Below, piece after piece: positions 43,501 through 53,600 of a DNA stretch of 64,000 nt. The notes beneath the pieces are model-generated. The model did no database searches. It was not told where the DNA came from and worked only from the letters and a program-made list of their open reading frames with translations. Source of the DNA: Balanoglossus misakiensis. Taxonomy: Eukaryota; Hemichordata. Numbering within the stretch: position 1 is the first letter of the stretch; each line of letters begins with the position of its first letter. The DNA is taken from the NCBI GenBank assembly GCA_040954595.2, contig CM082592.2, positions 5,704,001 to 5,768,000 of the forward strand, given 5' to 3'. Made by a program: the position numbers and the translations under genes.

Positions 43501-45406
43501 CTGTATGCAGCGGGCAAAGATTACCTAAGTGTGTCTGACTATCGAAAGCACATCATGAGTGATTTCAAACACGACGGGGGGGGGGGGGGTACTCTGTCTC
43601 CCCATCGCTGCGGTGAACCTGTCCATGAAGTACGATGATTATAGTGGCACTTTCTCACAAAAACAAGGAATTTCTCTAAATAATTTGTCACATGAAAAGA
43701 GAATCACTCATTTTTTCTAATGTCGAGGTTGTTAAAATCCACATTAGGCACACCCTGCACATGTGTCCAACAAGGCTGCCATGAAAATAATGCACGACGT
43801 TTTCGCTCCTCATTCATAAAGGGTGTATATTTTTGTTTCAGTTTCGAATCCAGGCGTCTGCCTACCTACGTCTTGTAAAAATGGCGGAACGTGCCACACG
43901 ATTGGTGGAGAGGATATTTACGTATGCAAATGCACTCCGGAATGGAGGGGAGCAACCTGTGAAATATGTGAGTTGTCAAAGTGTTAAAACGCCGTGCCGA
44001 TTTGAATTGCAAATCTATTGTTATCGATTTCAAACAAATGAATTTTTGCTCAGTGCTTCGCATGTGTGAGAGACGCACCCGCGCACAGTTACATTACATT
44101 GTATGTACTTCATTTATGTTAATAAGCTTTCGCGATCGTGGCGCAACTTCTGATCCCCCCCCCCCGATTCCTGCTCAAGTACGTTACGTTTGTGACATTT
44201 CAGCCAAAACGACACCGCTGTGCAATGCCGACACCTGTCTGAACGGTGGGGAGTGCGTGGAAGACATAACAGCCAGTTACTACATGTGTAACTGTGCGTC
44301 GGGATATCAGGGCCGAAGATGTGAACGGGCCAGAACAGGTAACGTGTGGGTTGGTACTTCTTTTTGCGTCGGCGAGACAAATAGAGCCGTGTTTTAATTC
44401 ATTATGTGAGTGACCGTCGAGCAGTCGTTTAGCAGGCCGTGTTTGAACCTTGTACTTTATGCAAAGCTATTGGTGGTCAGTTTCACGCCGATTTTCGTAG
44501 TGGTGACTCTTTGTAATTTTATCACAGAGATCCAGCCTTGTCAGTCGAATCCCTGTCAAAACGACGGACTATGCTCTGACGAAGTGGACGCCTACACGTG
44601 TATTTGTCAATCCGGGTACGTGGGTGACAGATGCGAACAGAAAAATGCAACGAGTAAGTGTGAACAGAAATTGCTTCATTCAGATATTGGTGGCCCAGGA
44701 AAGTTGTGATTGAGGCATTCGTCGCGAGTGTTGATTGAAGACGCCGCCGCTGTGCGCAGAAAAGTGCGCCAGTTCTGGCAAGACGTGCCCTTATGAATAC
44801 GCCTCACACTGCAAATGATAAGTGGTTTCGATGGATGGTTTTTACCCAGCCCATCCACTTGTTGTACATGGGGACAAAAAACGTCAACTTTGCGACGAAT
44901 CAAATGCCCTCGTATATAGTGCAGACTAAAGATATATTCATTTCTTTTTTTTCCAGTTGAACGTATAAACGAGTGTGTGAGCTCGCCCTGCCAAAATGGC
45001 GGCACCTGCCACGACAGTTTCAACTCGTATTGGTGCATGTGTCCTTCGGGGTATTCAGGAGTCAACTGCGCAGACGGTAAGTTAGTGTCTCTCGAAACTG
45101 TTGTTTGGTCGTGAATAATGTAACAAGAGATCACGAGTAATTCAACCAGTGCCCGTAGTAACTTTATAACATCACTCTTCGATTGCAAGCCTGAATCTTT
45201 ATTATTTTAATATCTATGACTCTCGCTTCTTATTGTACCCGACTTCACATGTATTACGCACAAAATAAAATTGTATTTATCTGTTTTTTTTCATCCCTCG
45301 CATAGATTCTGCCCTGCGAAGCGCGGCAAATCCGTTGTATCGTGACATCGTGCTGGAGACCGTCGCCATCTTGTTCACAGTCTGCGTTGTGATATTCTCG
45401 AGGTGA
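28497..45406 (+). CDS. EGF gene B: secreted or membrane-tethered protein with 38 EGF domains
   Basis: There are 39 exons, itemised below: signal peptide, 38 EGF domains in 37 exons, hydrophobic tail. The sum is 4710 nt, or 1569 aa, with every intron phase 1. No CUB or avidin domain was found, including in the 2.66-kb first intron. Several domains form clear subfamilies: short EGFs in exons 12-15, 17, 19 and 33, alternating with long ones in exons 16, 18 and 20. Calcium-binding starts appear at exon 28 (INEC) and exon 38 (INEC), beside the tail. The same three Notch-type glycosylation motifs recur. It lies head to tail with gene A and ends with the same kind of 101-nt tail exon, so a paralogue with independent EGF expansion is the simplest reading. 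An upstream in-frame ATG at 28455 would add 14 residues before the signal peptide. Confidence 0.87.
28570..31228 (+). other. gene B first intron (2.66 kb), no further exon seen
   Basis: This is the largest intron in the window. I searched it for EGF-type or CUB-type exons and found none. It includes a degenerate GAGT/GAAT-type simple repeat near 30826-30866. Large first introns often hold enhancers, but nothing here identifies one. Confidence 0.55.
31229..33673 (+). CDS. gene B exons 2-8: EGF domains 1-7
   Basis: Exons 31229-31348, 31781-31894, 32141-32260, 32512-32631, 32948-33067, 33277-33396 and 33557-33673. All are phase 1-1; most are 120 nt. The group shares Thr-rich entry linkers ([21 protein letters not shown]) and a Y-T/S-G exit, suggesting a local expansion. 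Confidence 0.88.
33949..35112 (+). CDS. gene B exons 9-11: EGF domains 8-10
   Basis: Exons 33949-34059, 34664-34783 and 34984-35112, all phase 1-1. Exon 9 ([15 protein letters not shown]) and exon 10 ([14 protein letters not shown]) are separated by a longer intron that holds a short exon-9-like remnant. Exon 11 has a long Cys3-Cys4 loop ([11 protein letters not shown]). Confidence 0.88.
35221..38049 (+). CDS. gene B exons 12-20: short and alternating short/long EGF domains 11-19
   Basis: Exons 35221-35337, 35439-35561, 35854-35967, 36199-36315, 36639-36767, 36918-37034, 37207-37335, 37583-37699 and 37921-38049. Exons 12-15, 17 and 19 are a short subtype (CVNGxC, one residue fewer between Cys2 and Cys3, then SGxxYxC). 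Exons 16, 18 and 20 are a long subtype sharing xDHTGxxC or EHTGxxC before Cys4. Lengths from exon 15 run 117, 129, 117, 129, 117, 129, which points to duplication of a two-exon unit. Exons 13 and 15 share the start VVTPCSN. Confidence 0.9.
36357..36395 (+). repeat. (TGTTG)n microsatellite in gene B intron 15
   Basis: About seven to eight copies of a 5-bp TGTTG unit shortly after the exon 15 donor. Confidence 0.9.
38462..38695 (+). CDS. gene B exon 21: two EGF domains in one exon
   Basis: A 234-nt exon, phase 1-1, encodes two complete EGFs back to back ([21 protein letters not shown]..., then [16 protein letters not shown]...). Every other EGF in both genes has its own exon, so an intron has been lost between these two domains. 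Confidence 0.92.
38769..38808 (+). repeat. trinucleotide tract (ATC)n(GTC)n(ACC)n in gene B intron 21
   Basis: ATC units pass into GTC/TCG units and then ACC units about 50 bp before the exon 22 acceptor; a compound microsatellite. Confidence 0.88.
38855..41876 (+). CDS. gene B exons 22-30: EGF domains 22-30
   Basis: Exons 38855-38968, 39269-39382, 39715-39834, 40129-40242, 40413-40526, 40749-40862, 41029-41142, 41370-41483 and 41760-41876. Phase 1-1 throughout, mostly 114 nt. Entry linkers are EINPC, EIDPC, AINPC and MINLC; exon 28 has EINEC, a calcium-binding signature. The uniform length suggests a second local expansion distinct from exons 12-20. Confidence 0.88.
39901..39927 (+). repeat. 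(GGCA)n(GACA)n microsatellite in gene B intron 24
   Basis: Three GGCA/GGCAG units followed by four GACA units. Confidence 0.85.
42069..45076 (+). CDS. gene B exons 31-38: EGF domains 31-38
   Basis: Exons 42069-42188, 42501-42620, 42816-42938, 43354-43467, 43842-43967, 44204-44338, 44528-44653 and 44957-45076. All phase 1-1. Exons 31 and 32 are sister copies ([14 protein letters not shown] and [14 protein letters not shown]). Exon 33 is a short-type EGF (CFTGTC). Exon 38 ([17 protein letters not shown]) has a calcium-binding start and abuts the tail exon, mirroring exon 33 of gene A. Confidence 0.88.
45306..45406 (+). CDS. gene B exon 39: C-terminal hydrophobic tail and stop
   Basis: In phase 1 after CATAG the frame reads [18 protein letters not shown], then [15 protein letters not shown] and TGA at 45404-45406. 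The cluster of small residues (SAAN), about ten polar spacer residues and about 14 hydrophobic residues near the very C-terminus resemble a GPI-anchor signal; a single membrane span with a two-residue cytoplasmic end is the alternative. Same length (101 nt) and plan as the gene A tail exon. Confidence 0.82.
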
Positions 45407-47364
45407 TAGCGCGCCGAGTGAACGACTGTCCAGCGGAAGAGAGCAAGCACCAACTTTTCTACCGGTAAAATTTGGCATGGTATTTTCTGTACATAACATC
45501 CCGGATAGTATAGCTAACATAGTATATTTCCTTCCGAATTTGTCTAAGTATAACGGGATCAGTAAATAGTTTCTATTTATGATGCTGTTTAGCATGGAAT
45601 GTTCCATGAGTTGTCTACGGTTGCACGAAGTTACCGATAAACAATAATACCTGTTGGTCGCGTCATTTGGGTACATCACGTGACCGTGGGTACACCAACG
45701 AGTTTTGCAATATAGAAACAGTGTGATCGTGGGAAAAGTTTGTAAATACGTCTTCTTTTATAGAATATCAAAATTTATGATAAAATGTTACACATTTCAA
45801 GTGCAATAATAAATTGTTATTGAGTTCGAAAAATATAAATCGTACTAATATATTAACTACTCTGTACCTTCACCTTGAAAATTTATGTTGAATCTCCGTC
45901 CTCAGTTTGAGATTTTTCTGCGCGCCACGTAGTAATAGAGAGAAAACTGTTGTATTGTTAAGCTGGGCGTAATTGCGTTTCATTATATCAAGTGTCTTTC
46001 CAAATATGTACAGTAGTTTTTATCTATGCATGCATGTATGCGGCCTGTATGTAGAATTTATTTGATATTTTTATTTATCGCTTTTAGGATTGTTTAGTTT
46101 CAAACTTACCATGTATGACATGTGTCGTGAAATCTTATTTTCGATAAAGCTTGATTTTGACGTAGCAGTACAACTTGCATCTTTGCTGTATTATTTGACG
46201 CTGTTGTCTTCACGCCAGTCAGATGATGCCTTTGTTCAGACGTTGTTATTCACCTAGCAAATGTAAGTCACCTTCTACGTTTAAAACTACAGATCTCGAT
46301 CAGATAGTGTAGGGGAATCCCAAAGCGTTATTCTGCACATAAGACGTGAACATTTTGGCTCTGATGTGCAGGTATGCCGTTGAATGCTGCTATACTTAGT
46401 TCATCTGCCAACAAATATTCGATAAAATGATAGTTTTTTTCTCGGTCTGTCATCAAGCAGACGACAGTCTTGCGCCCTCTAGGCCCCGGTTGTCAAGTAA
46501 ACGTTGAGGGTGCTGATAAGTAAACTGAACTGTTAACATGGCTACATGTCGGTGACATAGTAAAATATGAGTCGCACCATAAGAAATGAGCGTATTGTTC
46601 AATAGAGGGTCTGTTCAGAATTTATACCAGCCATAATACGTTTGATATGTAAGCTTATTGTAAGAGAATCATGAAAACAATTATAGGGGAAAAGTCTCAT
46701 TCTAGATTTCTCATTATGTTGTAACCATTGACGTTTTGAGTCAAACTCATTCCTTCGTTTTTCGCCGTTGTGTCCGCAAAGGAGTATAATTGTTAACTTT
46801 TAAATTAAACTTTCATGACATTTATCGGCATATTTAAAAGAATATGTTTTCATTTCTCAGTAAGTTATTAATATTTTTTACAAACTAAATGTTGTTAATT
46901 TTAACCAGGCTTATTGACAGGGACAGTGACTAAACCGATGCAGGCGGTGGTGCAGTGCGTCAGTGGCAGGGCGTTCATTTTAATGAACACTAGTACTGCT
47001 AACTTTCTGTCTGTTTGTCTGTCTGTCGAATTCTGTAGAGTGATCAACGTGCAGATGGCGTATTTGTTTCAGTTTAAAAAGAAAGCCATCTGGATATAGT
47101 TTTGAAAAATTACACGCAAACGCTGTGTGTCGTCACCCGCATTGGGTGTTCTATGCATATGCCTGCAGGGTGAACGACAATTACTTGTGTGGTCTAGATC
47201 GATAAATTGCCTTTATAATAAAATGTAATTTTAACCTTTCGACTTTGATATTTGCATATGTTTATAAGATATATTCAACCGCCTGCTTTCACTGAATAAA
47301 GAATCCATATTCTCAAAGTCGACTCTGTGCTCACACTACACTCATCTCGTGGCATACTTGTCTT
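45407..47364 (+). other. gene B 3' UTR and spacer to the satellite
   Basis: AATAAA at 45808-45813, followed by a T/G-rich stretch, is the likely gene B polyadenylation signal about 400 bp after the stop. A second AATAAA lies at 47217-47222. No exon, RNA gene or element was recognised in the remainder. Confidence 0.5.
45808..45813 (+). terminator. gene B polyadenylation signal
   Basis: Canonical AATAAA, 402 bp after the TGA, followed by TTGTTATTGAGTT. Confidence 0.5.
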
Positions 47365-47391
47365 GGGGAGGGGAGGGGAGGGGAGGGGAGT
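47365..47391 (+). repeat. (GGGGA)n tract next to the satellite
   Basis: Five or more GGGGA units in register. Runs of four G separated by single A can fold as a G-quadruplex. It lies about 100 bp before the first satellite-like sequence. Confidence 0.9.
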
Positions 47392-47486
47392 GGACTTCAG
47401 GGAGGACCAAATAACCTCTTTACAGATCAGGCTTGACAATGTCAGTTTTCCGTGCGTACATGCGAGTTGCCTTTCACGAGCTATAA

Positions 47487-47694
47487 CCAATGTAAAATAT
47501 CCAAAAATGGCAAAATCTACAAAGTTCGCAAAGTCGGGAATTTCCAAAAATGACAAAAACACCAAAGTTCGTAAAGTCGGAAATTTGTCATATTTTGACA
47601 CTTTTCATGAGCTATAACATATTAAAAATGTCCAAAAATGTCAAAATCACGCAAAGTCGGAAGTTTGTCATATTTTGACACTTTTCGTCCAAAA
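47487..47694 (+). repeat. divergent left edge of the satellite
   Basis: Words of the 88-bp unit (CCAAAAATG, TCAAAAT, AAGTCGG, TTTGTCATATTTTGACA, ATGAGCTATAAC) occur in diverged, rearranged form, with a local near-duplicate (AAGTCGGAAATTTGTCATAT and AAGTCGGAAGTTTGTCATAT). This is the degraded border typical of old satellite edges. Confidence 0.75.
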
Positions 47695-50600
47695 ATTTCA
47701 AAATTTCTTCATTTTTTGACAAAAATCATGGGTTATAGCCCATGAAAATCATCCAAAATGACAATTTTTCGACTTTCCGAGATTTCAAAATTTCTTCATT
47801 TTTTCACAAAAATCATGGGTTATAGCCCATGAAAATCATCCAAAAATGACAATTTTTCGACTTTCCGAGATATCTAAATTTCTTCATTTTTTCACAAAAA
47901 TCATGGGTTATAGCCCATGAAAATCATCCAAAAATGACAATTTTTCGACTTTCCGAGATATCTAAATTTCTTCATTTTTTCACAAAAATCATGGGTTATA
48001 GCCCATGAAAATCATCCAAAAATGACAATTTTTCGACTTTCCGAGATTTCAAAATTTCTTCATTTTTTGTCAAAAATCATGGGTTATAGCCCATGAAAAT
48101 CATCCAAAAATGACAATTTTTCGACTTTCCGAGATTTCAAAATTTCTTCATTTTTTGTCAAAAATCATGGGTTATAGCCCATGAAAATCATCCAAAAATG
48201 ACAATTTTTCGACTTTCCGAGATATCAAAATTTCTTCATTTTTTCACAAACATCATGGGTTATAGCCCATGAAAATCATCCAAAAATGACAATTTTTCGA
48301 CTTTCCGAGATATCAAAATTTCTTCATTTTTTGACAAAAATCATGGGTTATAGCCCATGAAAATCATCCAAAAATGACAATTTTTCGACTTTCCGAGATA
48401 TCAAAATTTCTTCATTTTTTGACAAAAATCATGGGTTATAGCCCATGAAAATCATCCAAAAATGACAATTTTTCGACTTTCCGAGATATCAAAATTTCTT
48501 CATTTTTTGACAAAAATCATGGGTTATAGCCCATGAAAATCATCCAAAAATGACAATTTTTCGACTTTCCGAGATATCAAAATTTCTTCATTTTTTGACA
48601 AAAATCATGGGTTATAGCCCATGAAAATCATCCAAAAATGACAATTTTTCGACTTTCCGAGATATCAAAATTTCTTCATTTTTTGTCAAAAATCATGGGT
48701 TATAGCCCATGAAAATCATCCAAAAATGACAATTTTTCGACTTTCCGAGATATCAAAATTTCTTCATTTTGACAAAAATCATGGGTTATAGCCCATGAAA
48801 TCATCCAAAAATGACAATTTTTTCGACTTTCCGAGATATCAAAATTTCTTCATTTTTTGACAAAAATCATGGGTTATAGCCCATGAAAATCATCAAAAAT
48901 GACAATTTTCGACTTTCCGAGATATCAAAATTTCTTCATTTTTGACAAAATCATGGGTTATAGCCCATGAAATCATCCAAAAATGACAATTTTTCGACTT
49001 TCCGAGATATCAAAAATTTCTTCATTTTTTGACAAAAAATCATGGGTTATAGCCCATGAAAATCATCCAAAATGACAATTTTCGACTTTCCGAGATATCA
49101 AAATTCTTCATTATTTGACAAAATCATGGGTTATAGCCCCATGAAAATCATCCAAAAATGACAATTTTCGACTTTCCGAGATATCAAAATTTCTTCATTT
49201 TTTGACAAAATCATGGGTTATAGCCCATGAAAATCATCCAAAAATGACATTTTTCGACTTTCGAGATATCAAAATTTCTTCATTTTTTGACAAAATCATG
49301 GGTTATAGGCCATGAAAATCATCCAAAAATTGACAATTTTTCGACTTCCGAGATATCAAAATTTCTTCATTTTTGACAAAAATCATGGGTTATAGCCCAT
49401 GAAAATCATCCAAAAATTGACAATTTTTCGACTTTCCGAGATATCAAAATTTCTTCATTTTTTGTCAAAAATCATGGGTTATAGCCCATGAAAATCATCC
49501 AAAATTGACAATTTTCGACTTTCCGAGATATCAAATTTCTTCATTTTGACAAAAATCATGGGTTATAGCCATGAAAATCATCCAAAAATGACAATTTTTC
49601 GACTTTCCGAGATATCAAAATTTCTTCATTTTTTGACAAAATCATGGGTTATAGCCCATGAAAATCATCCAAAAATGACAATTTTTCGACTTTCCGAGAT
49701 ATCAAAATTTCTTCATTTTTGACAAATCATGGGTTATAAGCCATGAAAATCATCCAAAAAATGACAATTTTCGACTTTCCGAGATATCAAAATTTCTTCA
49801 TTTTTCACAAAAATCATGGGTTATAGCCCATGAAATCATCCAAAATGACAATTTTTCGACTTCCGAGATATCAAAATTTCTTCATTTTTTGACAAAAATC
49901 ATGGGTTATAGCCATGAAAAATCATCCAAAAATGGACAATTTTTCGACTTTCCGAGATATCCAAAATTTTCTTTCATTTTTTGACAAAATCATGGTTATA
50001 GCCAGAAACATCCAAAAAATGACAATTTTCGACTTTCATACAAATTCTTCAATTTTTTCACAAAATCATGGGGTATAGCCCATGAAATCATTCCAAAAAT
50101 GACCATTTTTTTCGACTTCCGAGATATCAAAAATTTCTTCATTTTTTGACAAAAATCATGGGTTATAGCCCATGAAAATCATCAAAAATGACAATTTTTC
50201 GACTTTCGAGATATCAAAATTTTCTTCATTTTTTGACAAAAATCATGGGTTATAGGCCCATGAAAATCATCCAAAATGACAATTTCGACTTTCCGAGATA
50301 TCAAATTTCTTCATTTTTGTCAAAAATCATGGGTTATAGCCCATGAAAATCATCCAAAAATGACAATTTTTCGACTTTCCGAGATATCAAAATTTCTTCA
50401 TTTTTGACAAAAATCATGGGTTATAGCCCATGAAAATCATCAAAATGACAATTTTTCGACTTTCGAGATATCAAAATTCTTCATTTTTGACAAAATCATG
50501 GGTTATAGCCCATGAAAATCATCCAAAAATTGACAATTTTTCGACTTCCGAGATATCAAAATTTCTTCATTTTTGACAAAAATCATGGGTTATAGCCCAT

Positions 50601-53600
50601 GAAATCATCCAAAAATGACAATTTTTCGACTTTCCGAGATATCAAATTTCTTCATTTTTTCACAAAAATCATGGGGTTATAGCCCATGAAAATCATCCAA
50701 AAATGACATTTTTCGACTTTCGAGATATCAAAATTTCTTCATTTTTTGACAAAAATCATGGGTTATAGCCCATGAAAATCATCCAAAAATGACAATTTTC
50801 GACTTTCCGAGATATCAAAATTTCTTCATTTTTGGACAAAAATCATGGGTTATAGCCCATGAAAATCATCAAAAATGACAAATTTTCGACTTTCCGAAGA
50901 TATCAAAATTTCTTCATTTTTGACAAAAATCATGGGTTATAGCCCATGAAAATCATCCAAAATGACAATTTTTCGGACTTTCCGAGATATCAAAATTTCT
51001 TCATTTTTGACAAAAATCATGGGTTATAGCCCATGAAAATCATCCAAAAATGACCAATTTTTCGACTTTCCGAGAATCAAAATTTCTTCATTTTTTTGAC
51101 AAAAATCATGGGTTATAGCCCATGAAAATCATCCAAAATGACAATTTTTCGACTTTCCGAGATATCAAAATTTCTTCATTTTTTTGACAAAAATCATGGG
51201 TTATAGCCCATGAAAATCATCCAAAAATGACAATTTTTCGACTTTCCGAGATATCAAAATTTCTTCATTTTTTGACAAAAATCATGGGTTATAGCCCATG
51301 AAAATCATCCAAAAATGACAATTTTCGACTTTCCGAGATATCAAAATTTCTTCATTTTTTGACAAAAATCATGGGTTATAGCCCATGAAATCATCCAAAA
51401 TGACAATTTTTCGACTTTCCGAGATATCAAAATTTCTTCATTTTTTGACAAAATCATGGGTTATAGCCATGAAAATCATCCAAAATGACAATTTTTCGAC
51501 TTTCCGAGATATCAAAATTTCTTCATTTTTGACAAAAATCATGGGTTATAGCCCATGAAAATCATCCAAAATGACAATTTTTCGACTTTCCGAGATATCA
51601 AATTTCTTCATTTTTGACAAAAATCATGGTTATAGCCCATGAAAATCATCAAAATGACAATTTTTCGACTTTCCGAGATATCAAAATTTCTTCATTTTTT
51701 TGACAAAATCATGGGTTATAGCCCATGAAAATCATCCAAAAATGACAATTTTTCGACTTTCCGAGATATCAAATTTCTTCATTTTTGACAAAAATCATGG
51801 GTTATAGCCATGAAATCATCCAAAATGACAATTTTTCGACTTTCCGAGATATCAAATTTCTTCATTTTTGACAAAAATCATGGGTTATAGCCCATGAAAA
51901 TCATCAAAATGACAATTTTTCGACTTCCGAGATATCAAAATTCTTCATTTTTGACAAAAATCATGGGTTTATAGCCATGAAAATCATCCAAAAATTGACA
52001 ATTTTTCGACTTTCCGAGATATCAAAATTTCTTCATTTTTTTCACAAAAATCATGATTTTATCTGAAATCATCCAAATGACACCGAGATATCAAAATTTC
52101 TTCATTTTTTTTGACAAAAATTCATGGGTTTATAGCCGCATGAAAATCATCCAAAAAATGACAATTTTTCGACCTTTCCGAGTTATCAAAATTTCCTTCA
52201 TTTTTTTNNNNNNNNNNNNNNNNNNNNNNNNNNNNNNNNNNNNNNNNNNNNNNNNNNNNNNNNNNNNNNNNNNNNNNNNNNNNNNNNNNNNNNNNNNNNN
52301 NNNNNNNAAAATCATCCAAAAATGACAATTTTTCGACTTTCCGAGATATCAAAATTTCTTCATTTTTTTCACAAAAATCATGGGTTATAGCCCATGAAAA
52401 TCATCCAAAAATGACAATTTTTCGACTTTCCGAGATATCAAAATTTCTTCATTTTTTGACAAAAATCATGGGTTATAGCCCATGAAAATCATCCAAAAAT
52501 GACAATTTTTCGACTTTCCGAGATATCAAAATTTCTTCATTTTTTGACAAAAATCATGGGTTATAGCCCATGAAAATCATCCAAAAATGACAATTTTTCG
52601 ACTTTCCGAGATATCAAAATTTCTTCATTTTATGACAAAAATCATGGGTTATAGCCCATGAAAATCATCCAAAAATGACAATTTTTCGACTTTCCGAGAT
52701 ATCAAAATTTCTTCATTTTTTTCACAAAAATCATGGGTTATAGCCCATGAAAATCATCCAAAAATGACAATTTTTTGACTTTCCGAGATATCAAAATTTC
52801 TTCATTTTTTGACAAAAATCATGGGTTATAGCCCATGAAAATCATCCAAAAATGACAATTTTTCGACTTTCCGAGATATCAAAATTTCTTCATTTTTTGA
52901 CAAAAATCATGGGTTATAGCCCATGAAAATCATCCAAAAATGACAATTTTTCGACTTTCCGAGATATCAAAATTTCTTCATATTTTGACAAAAATCATGG
53001 GTTATAGCCCATGAAAATCATCCAAAAATGACAATTTTTCGACTTTCCGAGATATCAAAATTTCTTCATTTTTTAACAAAAATCATGGGTTATAGCCCAT
53101 GAAAATCATCCAAAAATGACAATTTTTCGACTTTCCGAGATATCAAAATTTCTTCATTTTTTCACAAAAATCATGGGTTATAGCCCATGAAAATCATCCA
53201 AAAATGACAATTTTTCGACTTTCCGAGATATCAAAATTTCTTCATTTTTTCACAAAAATCATGGGTTATAGCCCATGAAAATCATCCAAAAATGACAATT
53301 TTTCGACTTTCCGAGATATCAAAATTTCTTCATTTTTTGACAAAAATCATGGGTTATAGCCCATGAAAATCATCCAAAAATGACAATTTTTCGACTTTCC
53401 GAGATATCAAAATTTCTTCATTTTATGACAAAAATCATGGGTTATAGCCCATGAAAATCATCCAAAAATGACAATTTTTCGACTTTCCGAGATATCAAAA
53501 TTTCTTCATATTTTGACAAAAATCATGGGTTATAGCCCATGAAAATCATCCAAAAATGACAATTTTTCGACTTTCCGAGATATCAAAATTTCTTCATTTT

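Noticed and set aside
26362-45406. Avidin-like C-terminal domain expected from sea-urchin fibropellins
   Set aside because: No exon resembling it was found after either EGF array; short hydrophobic tail exons occupy that position instead.
13381-45406. Notch receptor or Delta/Jagged ligand gene
   Set aside because: No LNR, heterodimerisation, ankyrin or DSL domains; the EGF arrays end in short hydrophobic tails with no sizable cytoplasmic region.
45254-45679. 141-codon minus-strand frame across the gene B tail exon
   Set aside because: Antisense shadow of the well-supported terminal exon; no recognisable domain.
52053-52352. Reading frames spanning the N gap
   Set aside because: They exist only because unknown bases contain no stop codons.
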